Assembly: GCA_033558025.1 (NCBI GenBank)
Contig: JAUCEF010000005.1
Coordinates: forward strand, 1,116,001-1,180,000
DNA: 64,000 bases
Reading direction: 5' to 3'
DNA from: Phytophthora sp. 'mugwort'
Lineage: Eukaryota > Oomycota > Peronosporomycetes > Peronosporales > Peronosporaceae
The translations under genes and the position numbers were made by a program. Shown piece by piece: positions 42,409 through 51,915 of this stretch. Every line of letters begins with the position of its first letter. Positions within the stretch are counted from its first letter, which is position 1. The notes below the pieces were generated by a model. The model saw only the letters and a program-made list of their open reading frames with translations. It had not been told where the DNA came from and did not search any database.

Positions 42409-42810
42409 GTCGAGCCCGGCAGCCCCACTGTGTTCATCAAGCGTCCCGGAAGATCCTACAAACAACACCAGTGCTCCAAGAAGAGCTAACATCGCGGAGT
42501 ATTCAGCCAATGATGCCGTAATGTAGTCTTACCGACTGAATCATAGGCGGTGGCCTACAGGATTGCTTCATCACTATCCAATAACGCGTTACTTCCTCGC
42601 TTCAGTCGCTGTAGTCAAAGTTAAAAGCGGCCAATCAGATGGTGTTTAGCAAAACGTTTTGACCAAGCCGTATGGACAGCGTTAGATAGGCCATGCACAT
42701 ACATTTTGGATCAGAAGGGCAATAAAACATACGTGTATCACCATTCAAGTTTTAAGCTAAGAGCGATCACTTGTATATTTGCATCTTTTCCAATCAATCC
42801 ATGCAGGACG
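42409..42810. other. gene-free repeat-region stretch
   Basis: Between two decayed elements. Short frames without motif; nothing recognised. Confidence 0.4.
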
Positions 42811-43480
42811 GGCTTAGACGAGCTCAAGCCTGGCAACACAAGCGGGCTAAGGAAAGCGGCCATCATGACGTTTAATACGTTTGTAAAGAGTGAAAATGTA
42901 GAATATGAATATGTTAAGCGCTGCATTAAGCAGGATACTACAGGTAAGTGGTTTGTACCGTTCTGAATGATTTGGTATGTATCTGCATTTAACGGGGACA
43001 AAACCGGCAAGTCACTTGCCCGGAAAACCGAAATGCAATACTATAGACAGAGTGAGATGTGGCCCTGTGCAAGGACACATTGTCGAAGCAAAGCTGCTTA
43101 GCATGGGGAAGACACTCGGCAGCTTCTGTATGAAGCGAAACGAAAAGCAGTCAGCAAGGCACCACCATGCTCAAAGCGTGATTTAAAAACGATGATGATG
43201 TATTTGTATCAGAATGCATATCCTTCTAGTGATTATCAAGACGCAGCTTTGCTGTGCGTGCTGTATAACTGTTCTTTGGATTTGCTGCTCGTCCCCGAGC
43301 AGAACCTCTCTTCCGGCGCGGCGCACGTGTTCTGCGCTCGCTCCATGCGCTTGCAAACATCTCGTGTTTACGACATACTACAAGATATAAACGTTGAACA
43401 CTGTCGGCCATTTTGAGTCGAAGGTGCTTAATTAAAGCAGAGTTCGCCGCATCGGGTTTTGTTAAATGGCACTCCTCTCA
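42811..43480 (+). pseudogene. decayed tyrosine-recombinase-like mobile-element protein (oomycete repeat family)
   Basis: Fragments in several frames: a core-binding-like N-terminal part (FNTFVKSENVEYEYVKRCI, near 42869-42966), a middle (MGKTLGSFCMKR, about 43101) and a part with SSDYQDAALLCVLYN (about 43215-43275). The order and wording resemble a repeated oomycete protein family of tyrosine-recombinase type, where the last block is followed by the first catalytic Arg. Here that Arg region reads YNCSLDLLL, so the residue seems lost. Stops and frame changes are frequent. It differs from the Crypton at 18-20 kb. Confidence 0.5.
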
Positions 43481-43638
43481 TCCGACTTGGTTTTCACGCC
43501 AGCCATTTTCAGGATTCTTAATACCGGTAAATACCTCTGTGGCCTCGGACGATGAGAACTTGGTCTTGCGGTGGCAACTGCACTTCACCTACTGGGTTGA
43601 CAAGTGCTGGGTAGGTAGCACCACCTTAGCTTTGCAAA

Positions 43639-43711
43639 GTACTAGATCGCGTTGTAGTCTGCGCTCATCCTCTGGTAGGGGATGAGCGTAGACTACAACG
43701 AGATATAGTAC
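43639..43711. repeat. long hairpin: 32-bp inverted arms around a 9-bp loop
   Basis: The left arm 43639-43670 and right arm 43680-43711 are reverse complements with three mismatches in 32 positions; the inner 21 bp (CGTTGTAGTCTGCGCTCATCC against GGATGAGCGTAGACTACAACG) has only one. The 9-bp loop is TCTGGTAGG. It follows the tyrosine-recombinase-like remnant and could be the fused ends of two mobile elements, a foldback element, or a recombination site. Confidence 0.9.
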
Positions 43712-44448
43712 TTCGTCAACATAGTCGGCATGCCCAGCCTGAATATAGCACACCCCGCCAAATCGAGCAGTAGGCGCGCACGCGGAGCCAGTTTTGAGCT
43801 ACTATCAGATACGGTGAGATCAAACGTACCTGTAATGTGAAGCTGATGCGCTGCGCCGTACACACATGTCGTGCTGCCATTCGGCTTTGTCGCGACGTGG
43901 GCGCAGTGACTGCCCTGCATCATATGCGACCACCGCGAGGGCCCAATCGGTGCTGCAACGGACGGACGCTACCGTGCCTATAAACTGTTGCTGCCCAGAT
44001 TCCTGCTGTACATAGGCATCGCCTAGTGTCGGAAATTGTCATGCGGGTAAAACAATGGAGTGCTGATGCGCACACTCAAAGAAGTCATGCGCACAACTAT
44101 GTGAAGAGCTAGGTAAACGGTCCGAATACTATGTACGGGTTGCGAGGGTAGGACAGACGGACGTGCACTGCGCGTACTGGGTTGTATCAGGATGCACTTT
44201 ATATCTAACCCACATAGATTGTTTTTGAATAATTAATTCATAGATACTTGCGGTAAGACTTGACGCATCTCATAAGCCACGAGAAATACATCCCATCATT
44301 GGCCTTGACCCACTCGAAAGTCCTACGAGTGATATTGGCCCAGATTCCCAAGGGCATCGGCTAAAATCTTTAGCATGCTATTATCAGCCATTCTCTCTAT
44401 ATATGTATGGCTTGATTTTTTTATCAGAGATTTTTTTTATGTAATTAG
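43712..44448. other. gene-free repeat-region stretch
   Basis: The minus-strand frame 43693-43923 (76 codons) shows no recognised domain. The rest becomes AT-rich toward 44400-44450. Nothing supported. Confidence 0.4.
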
Positions 44449-44637
44449 TTAAGTTTGGTTTCGATGGGTTAAGTTCGCTTTTCGGCTTCCGCTTGCGGGA
44501 ACGAATCTGATCACGGTTCTTGTCGTCGTACCCTTTTGATAAATCAGACGAGCTTCGCGCGTACGCAGGTAGTAGCGCTTCTGCGCCGCCTTGATGCGCT
44601 CTTTGTTAGCTTGGTATTGCTCGGGTGAGTACGCCAT
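44449..44637 (-). CDS. small basic hypothetical protein
   Basis: 62 codons from ATG 44637. The N-terminal half is strongly helical and basic (YQANKERIKAAQKRYYLRTR), a spacing seen in DNA-binding helices next to HNH-type nucleases and other mobile-element proteins, but no catalytic motif follows. It lies in AT-rich repeat DNA with no promoter signal. It may be a leftover N-terminus of a larger element protein. Low confidence that it is expressed. Confidence 0.25.
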   Translation of the reverse strand: MAYSPEQYQANKERIKAAQKRYYLRTREARLIYQKGTTTRTVIRFVPASGSRKANLTHRNQT

Positions 44638-44873
44638 CCTTGTATATTATTATCTTTATATTTATCAGACGTAAAATACATAAAGCCTAGTAGTGTGAAA
44701 GATAAAATCGAATGAGCTAAGCACGAGTTGAGTGTAAGGTTCGCTTTCGTTTTCGTTAAACTTTCCGCTGGCAGCGCCGGTGTTATATATAATAGCATTT
44801 GCCAAAAAAAAACAAGCATTTGTTAATTGAACGCACTGCAAGATCATGGATGTGTTCGCTTACGAGACTGCGT

Positions 44874-46642
44874 TCAACTCTGATCACCCTGCTGCAACTC
44901 GCGCGCAGCTTCCTGTTCGCGATTTGCTGCTTCTTGAAGCTCCACCAGATCGCGTAAAGCTTCCTCTGCGCTTGGTCGTGATGCTGGGTCCTTCGTAATC
45001 AACAACCTGTAGAATGACGATCTGTCAGCGAGGTCCCACCATTTAACCCCGCACGTTTCAATCAAGTATCCTATTGTCCAAATGCCGACAGCAGTCGAGT
45101 GGACGCCATTCTCCACAAAAATCTCGGGAGCGTGTTCTTCTTTTCAAATGTTGACCACTTGGAGAAGGCTGAGGACTAGTGGCTGCATCGACGAAATCAA
45201 TTAAGAACCATGAACTGCATCCTCGTTGCCTGATCACATTAGACCAGCGAATATCACGATGAATCCACCCCAAGCGATGAAGAGCCACCAGCGACTGAAG
45301 AACGTCCCGCAGGGCATCAAACAACTCGAGCAGGTTAGATGGTCTCGCCATCATTCCGCTAGGTTCAAACACTGCTGTCCTCTTTTGTTCACGCAGTTCT
45401 GTGAGACGATCAACATTTGAAACACCAGCTCGCTCCATAGCACCATACACTTGACTCAGACGGTTAAAACAGCCAGTATCCGGAAAAACCTTCTCAACAA
45501 ACGTTGGGAACAGACGCACGATAGCACCACTCGCACGCTTAATGACCCTGTACTAGTCTTTTCCAGATGCTGGACAAGCTTCTACAATGGCTGGGAAAAG
45601 CAACGAAAAATTCAAAATCACGAGAACGGCTTCGAACTGGTGCTCTTTAAGTTCCAAGTTGAAGGTTTGTATAGAGGTCTTTGTCACGACTCCATTCAGA
45701 GGATGCAACGCAACCAAATCAATCTTGTAGCCCGACGCAGCGTAGCCAAACACGTACGGTACACTTTCATACGTCCATACAAGTTTCGATCGAAGCTCCT
45801 CAATCGCCACTTTGATGTTGACATCAGGTGATTTCTCCTCGCCACGAAAAGTGCAACATTATCCAAGATAAATAAAAAGTCAGGACGCTTTGTTCCAGTC
45901 GAAGAGCTGCTGCATGAGTCGCGGTCGATGCGTGCTCGAGTAAAAATAAGTTTGAAACGTTGCGAAACACTAAATCCCATGCACAAATGAACGAGCTCTC
46001 TGTCTGTCTACAGCGAAGCGGTCTCAGAAGCTCTTGCCAAAGATCCAGCTTTTTAACTCCATGCATGGTGCCGCATTGTCTACCTCGAACATCTTCTCTT
46101 GCACTTCATGTTTGAGCGACCATTTAAACAAACAGTCTTCCTTAGCTCGAATCTTCACAGGGAGAGGTTGTTTGACGAAGCTCTCCAGACTTCCAACAAA
46201 TGGCATCGAGTAAAGATCAATTCTCGTTAAGGAGAAATTCTGCCATCCATTGGTCCGAGCTATCATGTGGTTTAGGCCGGTTGTCTGCCATTTTCTCAGG
46301 AACGACCACCAGCACGTGAATCACGTCCTCTCCGAGCGAAACGTCCGGCCCAAAGAGGCTCGACTTGTTCAGCTTCCACGAAGCGTGCATCTTCCTATAC
46401 GAAGTGTCATCTCCGCTCTGAAGCACCGTGTCCAGAGTATCGTCGTCTGGCAGCCACGCGTCGCCCTTCTTCGCCAGGAGGAGCTGCAGGTCTTTGGCAT
46501 CACATGTGATTGTCGCCGATTTCTTCTCCTTGATCGCGTCCTACATGTCATCGACCGAATAGTCATCAGCCAACGCGGCTTCATCCACACGCACCGAGAA
46601 CACGCCTCCACTTCCAGCGATGGCACAGAACAGCTTCACCAT
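44874..46642 (-). pseudogene. Crinkler (CRN) effector pseudogene with protein-kinase C-terminal domain
   Basis: The ATG is at 46642. The N-terminal CRN translocation region is recognisable: start MVKLFC, LxLFLAK-like motif as LQLLLAK, a following AWLPDDD block (DWL-like), and the boundary motif HVLVVVP near 46300. An in-frame TAG lies at 46541-46543 (codon 34), another stop is near 46217, and several frame changes follow down to 44874. The C-terminal domain is kinase-like: HRDIRWSNV (catalytic loop) and DFVDAA (DFG position) near 45240-45170, as in CRN8-type effectors. Family members are delivered into plant cells and alter host immunity or cause cell death. This copy cannot make a full protein. 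It lies in repeat-rich DNA, the usual setting of oomycete effectors. Confidence 0.85.
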
Positions 46643-46758
46643 CTTTCATCGAGGCGTCAGATTCTCGAATGAGGGGAACGGATGGAGAAATTTTTGGTAC
46701 AATATCTAAGCGAAGTAAAGGCGTGAAGAAGCAATGTCACATAGATGTAGCCCTACCC

Positions 46759-47377
46759 TCACGTGATTTCAACCAATGGTGAGAGGTTGTGCGGATGCTT
46801 CAGCTGCCTCTCAGCAGGCAGCCACGTCAATGAAGCCTTATTACTACTCGTGCCCAAGCTCGACGGATTAAATAGCGGTTCCGACACTGCAACGCTAAAA
46901 AGGTAGAAAGCCCACCAGATCGACATCTCACCGAAGAAGTTCGGGTGAAGGCTGTAGCGGAACAGTCCACTACGGTTAAAGCCGGCCTTGTAGTCTCCAG
47001 TGAGCGGCTTCTTGTGAACGATCAGAGCGTATTTCTTGCCGTAGAAGTTCCACTGCTGTTGATCAGTTGCAGTCTCCAGCAACAGCAACAGCAACAGCAG
47101 GAAGGACACCGTCGCGACTACGTCCACCCCATACAGCTCTTTATGGCGGTGGAAGTACATCACGTAGGAAGGCATGGCCAGCAACATAAGCAGTAAGTGC
47201 TGGTATGCAGCGATGAAGATAAGATTCAGCACCTGGAACAGCGTCCAGTGCATGTACTGCCGCACGACAGCCCATCGATAGTCCTCTTTGCTGCCTTTAA
47301 AGCCTCCTTTACGCCAAAAGCTGAACGTGAGTTTGCAGCCCCAGAGCGGAGGAAACGTTAGAAACAGACGTTGGGAT
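46759..47377 (-). CDS. DUF1295 (steroid 5-alpha-reductase-like) membrane protein, probably truncated
   Basis: The main coding block begins after a strong acceptor (TGTTTTTCAG at 47387-47378) and ends at a stop at 46759, about 206 residues. DUF1295 blocks are LWGCKLTFSFWRKGGF, SKEDYRWAVVRQYM, several membrane helices, TATDQQQWNFYGKKY and GLFRYSLHPNFFGEMSIWW. Family proteins use the HPNFF region near the membrane for cofactor or substrate binding. The upstream exon could not be located: the frame is open to 47436 but only from GTG, with unrelated sequence. The usual last 60-80 residues are replaced by SSLGTSSNKASLTWL and a short tail, so both ends look damaged. A CAGCAA repeat (47077-47100) encodes a poly-Leu run in one helix. 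Confidence 0.6.
47077..47100. repeat. (CAGCAA)n microsatellite inside the DUF1295 gene
   Basis: Eight CAG/CAA triplets in a row. On the coding (minus) strand they are CTG/TTG codons, so the run encodes eight leucines within a predicted membrane helix. Length change would be in steps of one residue. Confidence 0.85.
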
Positions 47378-47531
47378 CTGAAAAACACACCATGTGTATC
47401 GCACAAAAAGACATCGCCAGTGCGTCTCATGCGCACCGCCGGTGCATCCAGTCGCCCGGTTCTGTGACGTCGCTGTCGCAGCCGTCACGTGCGGGCCGGG
47501 AGAGCGCAGAAAAGTCTGAGGTCTTCCGAAG

Positions 47532-48498
47532 GTGATCTCTTCCGGAGGTGGTGCGAGCGAGACAGCTGAGGAAATCCATTCTACGCTCAACCCCGCCATA
47601 ACAAGCGAATACTATACACCGCTGTGCACGCGCCCAGCACTTGCTACCGTGCGATGGCACCTCCTCCGCGTCGCAGCTGCCACCGGAGGAGCTGCATGCA
47701 GAGGATACGATAGCGTATTATCCCTACCATTCGTGTGCGGTGACCCCAGAGGGTATCGCGAATCGGTCGTACTGAGCGTCGACGCCACGGACAGCGCGGA
47801 CACGCCGCTCGAGCTCGACACAGGAGATATCATCGCGCCCACAATGATGCGCTTGGTGGACCGCTCGGGGAAAGAGATTGCTCAGGGAGAGGCGCTGTGG
47901 CGCAAGATGAGGGCGTTGTATATACGTTGGTTGCGGGGAGGCACGACGCTCCGAGACGATCCAGCGCGTTCAATCGGGCTATTCAAGGTGCGGTTCAGCA
48001 GGCATTCGCTGCAGCCCAAGTCGGCGAAGGTGCTATACGCAGGGAAAGATCACGAACTGCCTCTAATTTGATCGATATAGTGGCATCATGCACGCGGTGC
48101 ACCCGACCCATGGTGTGTCGGCGTCCAGTGCGCCCAGGACGCCTGAAGTATTGCCGCCAAGTGGTGCAATAGGCACAGACAGCCTTGAGCTTATGATCAC
48201 GTGCGCGGATTCGCAGTCCGGCGAACCGGACATCGCGATAACGCAGGCATCCGCTGACACCGGAGACCCCAGAGTTGCGCAGGCGTCTAGTAGTGCTGCA
48301 GTGGTTGTCATGCCACCAGGGTCTAATGAAAAACGGGGCCCAGCAGTGACGAAGCCCGGGCAAACGGGGGTTCGGTTGGTAATGAGTTTCGCGAGCCCCA
48401 GCAAGCGAGCGCATTGGCTGACTCGCAGTGAAGCGAGCGAAAATTCGCCACCAGGCCAAGCCGAGAAGTATTGTTTGGCACGTTCCACGGTCGCGTAA
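47532..48498 (+). pseudogene. decayed coding sequence upstream of the SET domain
   Basis: Open segments 47532-48071 and 48088-48498 in two frames have protein-like composition (LDTGDIIAPTMMRLVDRSG, ALWRKMRALYIRWLRGG), but I recognise no domain. Their position and direction directly before the SET-domain pseudogene suggest they are the N-terminal part of the same broken gene. That link is inference. Confidence 0.35.
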
Positions 48499-48729
48499 GC
48501 GCCAAGACCAGAAGAAGTGCGCCGAGATCCGCAGCGGCACGACTATATACCACGCGCATACCGTGAAGGCGCGGACGGCCAAGGAGACGCTATAAATTCC
48601 TGGAATCAAGGACCGCCTTCGTTTCGCTACATATTCGTCGACCGGGGTTCGTCGAGCCCAGCGCAGAAGGTGCGCTAGTTCTGAGGGATGAAGTGGCCAG
48701 GCTCCGTGCTGCCCATTAAGGAGTGCTAG

Positions 48730-49326
48730 GTGCCCGAGGGACTTAAATTTGCGGATATTGGTGACGCCGAACCGTGCCAATGTATGGGTGATTGTTTCAT
48801 GGACTCATGCCGAAATGGTAGGCCATCGATGTTCTGCACCCCCGACTGTTGCGGATTGGACGTGGCGTGCAGCAACTCGCCGCGCAGTCATGCGGCACTG
48901 AAATTGTACGACACATGCCGTGTCGGTCTGGGCGTGTACACCACTTCATATCTCGAAGTTGGTGATGTGGTTGGCGAGTACGCGGGTCGGCTTTTCAAGT
49001 ATCCCGCCATCATCGAAGGCCAGCCCGCGTAAGCTGTGAAGCGGAACAGCGGCTACACTACGTTGCTCAACGCGAAGTCGGTGTCGGGCAAGTACGTATA
49101 TATTGAAGCGCTGAATTGCGGGTCGATCACACGATTCATGAGCCACGCCTGTAAGCCCAATGGGGAATTCGTAGAGATGCAGAACAGGACCAACGTGAAG
49201 GTGTTTGCAAGGATGATAAAGACCGTTAAACCGGGCACGCAGCTTAGTGTCAACTACGACGACGAGACCTGGTTCCAGTGTGCGTGTGACTCGTGCTGGG
49301 TCGACTCGGAAGACAGTGAAGAGTAA
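48730..49326 (+). pseudogene. SET-domain histone-methyltransferase-like pseudogene
   Basis: Two parts in the same frame are split by one TAA at 49030-49032: a Cys-rich pre-SET/AWS-like part (CQCMGDCFMDSCRNG, FCTPDCCG) and RVGLGVYTT...GDVVGEYAG, then SGYTTLLNAKS, the cofactor-binding block ITRFMSHACKPNGEF, VNYDDETWF, and a post-SET Cys cluster (CACDSC). These are the order and motifs of protein lysine methyltransferases. The stop codon replaces a residue in otherwise continuous homology, so loss looks recent. The frame upstream of 48730 is closed by a TAG. SET-domain genes of this kind are repeated in oomycete repeat-rich DNA and may travel with mobile elements. Confidence 0.8.
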
Positions 49327-49636
49327 GAGAAAACGTTAGCTAGAGAAAGTTGGCTATTCGACATCTAACACAAGGAGAATAACGCAAAGTTTTGAATCAC
49401 ATGCATAACTATTGACATGAATATCTATTTTTCCTTGTCCAAGCGAGGGCAACGTCCGATCATCGTTTCCCGCGTGCTCTGGCACGACCTGGCTGCTACC
49501 ATTGTCTTGGCGACTGTTCGATCTTGGAATCCTTGATGCTGAGTGCCTGGACACATATGAAGCCACCGCTCACATGTAGTAAATGACGGCAAGAAAGGAC
49601 AACACCCTTGCTTGCACGGCATCCCTCATCTAAAGC
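49327..49636. other. short gene-free stretch
   Basis: 310 bp between the SET pseudogene and the minus-strand MULE remnant; no motif or repeat recognised. Confidence 0.4.
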
Positions 49637-50938
49637 TTACCTTTGCGCTGGAAAAATCAGAAAGTCAGCGCTGGACCCACGGACAAAGGTCTTCTTCCTT
49701 GAATCGCGTCGACGCTTTGCTACGTACGTTTCGTCTTCTTCCGACCCACAAGAACTCATTATCGGTGCTGTCGATGTACGCCAAGCTTCAAATCGCATAC
49801 AGTACATGGACACAGGTTCCAAACGCGAACCAGTAGCTACAGCCGCACCACTTGCGCTCAATGTCAACAACCCACCCACCCCAGGGGTGACCTTCCACCT
49901 CCATGCGGGAATAGTTGGAGCCCATTGAGCCGATGCTGCGATAGCCTCTTCAGAGCATTTGTTCGGAGCGACGCTGACACTCTCAATTAGCTGACTCCAC
50001 CTAAGGGTTCGGGGACCTCCAGCACACACAATAGCCAGTTGTTGCTGGTTCGTCATGCCCAAATAGCTTTTGCGTTCCATCTCCAAAGCTCGGCGCCTGA
50101 GGGTTGCTGGTGGAGCAACTTTAAAGCGAAACGGGCAACCGTTGGACGACTGGTCCTCGCAGCAGTTACTCAGCTCCCTGAGCAGCGCTCCCATTTTCAA
50201 TCGTCGGCGAAGGGTGTAGTCCCGCTTGAGCAGGGCATTGAAGGTCCACTGGATTGTTTGTAGAGGCAAAGCCAATAGACGTTGCGTAAATCTGCCACGT
50301 ACTAAAGCGTCCATATAGTCACTGGGCACAATGTACTGCGTAAAGTTCCATAGAAAAGGTTAAGCTCTCCACTTGCGTACAATGTTGTCCCGCATCTCGA
50401 AAAATTGCATCTCGCTTCGCGCAAAGTGCAAGTCGTACATGCCCTTGACTATTGCACTTTCCACGACCGAGGGAAGTCCTTTGATCGCATTGTGGACCTT
50501 TCCATTATATGGAAAAAAAACATCAGAGTTTGAAGTTGTCCAGCACCTCCAAAACTGCATTCAGCGCGTTAAACTGGGCTTGGTCAGTCTGCCATGGTGT
50601 ACTTGACCACCCTTTCGCGCGATACGATCCAAAAGTGCAACCTTCGCAGCGCCATCAGCGCTCGTTGAATAACGTCTTGTGTCACCTGAGAGATAATGAA
50701 TAGTGCCACGAGATGGAAACCACGCGAGCGATCTGACATTCAACCACGAGCACCGGGTAGTCGCGTCATCTTGTATGTAGCATCCACGTGCAGGATGAAA
50801 CTCTCGGAGGACCATTAGCCTCATAATGAGTGCTTTGGTTGTCAGGCGTATGATGAATGGCCGCCCATCAGAGACGTTGGCAACGGTGGGCTTGCCTTCG
50901 CGATCCAAATCCCAACCGAAGGTGAAAGCTTGCGTCAT
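49637..50938 (-). pseudogene. decayed MULE (Mutator-like) transposase, minus strand
   Basis: Three minus-strand segments read colinearly: 50938-50561 (FTFGWDLDREGKPTVANVSD; HVDATYKMTR in an adjacent frame, containing the first catalytic Asp), 50560-50360 (AIVKGMYDLHFARSEMQFF) and 50329-49637 (LLKRDYTLRRRLKMGALLREL, PFRFKVAPPATLRRRALEME). The gaps between them are frame changes or stops. This is the MULE transposase core and C-terminal part. The N-terminal region before 50938 is not recognised and is replaced by a mariner remnant. Confidence 0.78.
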
Positions 50939-51029
50939 TGGTTCCTATCCAGTGAAAGGTCTTGCATGGACCCAATCCCTCAGGTCGTCGACGCAGTCAT
51001 TGTTCACTAGATACGTTCTTGAGTAGTGG

Positions 51030-51915
51030 TTGACGAAGGTTTGGACTGTGGTCAATGCTAGAAGCTCCTTCAGGAACTGGCGCGAGGTCGCCACGCACAA
51101 CGACGTGCCCTATAGCACGGCTCGCTGCGCTATCCTCAACGTCAACGGCGAGCCCACACCGCACGGTGGTGTGCGGGGCGCGCGCGTCAAGATGACCGTG
51201 GAGGTGATGGGCAAGCTGGTCCAGTACCTCGATGAGGATTGTCGCCACACCTGCGGCCAAATGTGCGACAGACTGCGCAGCGACTTGGGCGTGGCCGTGA
51301 GCACATCGTCCGTGCATCGAGCCCTGCAGGGCACGGTGTACAGCCTCAAAACGTTACGAATCTAGAAGGTGCCTATGAACAAATCGGAGAACAAGAGGAA
51401 GGTGTGTCCTCGGGGATCGGCACTGTGCTTATGCGTACGCACGCCGGCTCCGTCAAGAAGCAAGAGAAAGCCCGCTTCGTTTCCGACCTCTTCACGCTGC
51501 GCTAAGGACGGAGGAGTACTGTGAGCTGACGCCGACGAACAAGATTGTCATCGTGACCGACAGTAGGCCAGCTCACAGTGCGGTGGAGTCACTAGCAAGG
51601 AGAAGCTCGCGGCGGACGGCATCGTGAACGCCACCAAGTTGGTCGTGCTGCGGCTCGCCCCATGCTGAACCCCATCGAGGAGTGCCGGAACGCGCTGAAG
51701 GCGAAGATGCGCCGCTTCGTGGCTGAGTGCAACGAGGGGTTCCTAGTGAGGGTGAGTACGAGACGTTCTGCGCTCACCGCCGGGCTCTCATGGAAGAGGA
51801 TGTTGAGGTTGCTAAGCCGGTAATTACTCGTCGTCTTGTGTGGCGCATGGAGCGCCATTGCCTCAAGGCGTCCTTCGCTGCGGGGAGGGGCGTAGACATG
51901 GAGCTAGGCAAGTAG
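51030..51915 (+). pseudogene. decayed Tc1/mariner-type (IS630 superfamily) transposase
   Basis: An intact N-terminal helix-turn-helix part (51030-51365: WREVATHNDVPYSTARCAIL, VSTSSVHRALQGTVYSLKTL) is followed by shorter pieces in other frames: GTGTVLMRTHAGSVKKQE (internal sequence missing before it), NKIVIVTD (second catalytic Asp region, about 51540), VVLRLAP (about 51645) and a C-terminal end TRRLVWRMERHCLKASF to the stop at 51915. The segment carrying the first catalytic Asp seems deleted. Non-functional. TIRs were not found. Confidence 0.75.

Noticed and set aside
48001..48780. 261-codon open frame on the minus strand
   Set aside because: It lies antisense to the SET-domain gene and its upstream part, has Arg/His/Trp-rich composition typical of an antisense shadow, and matches no family.
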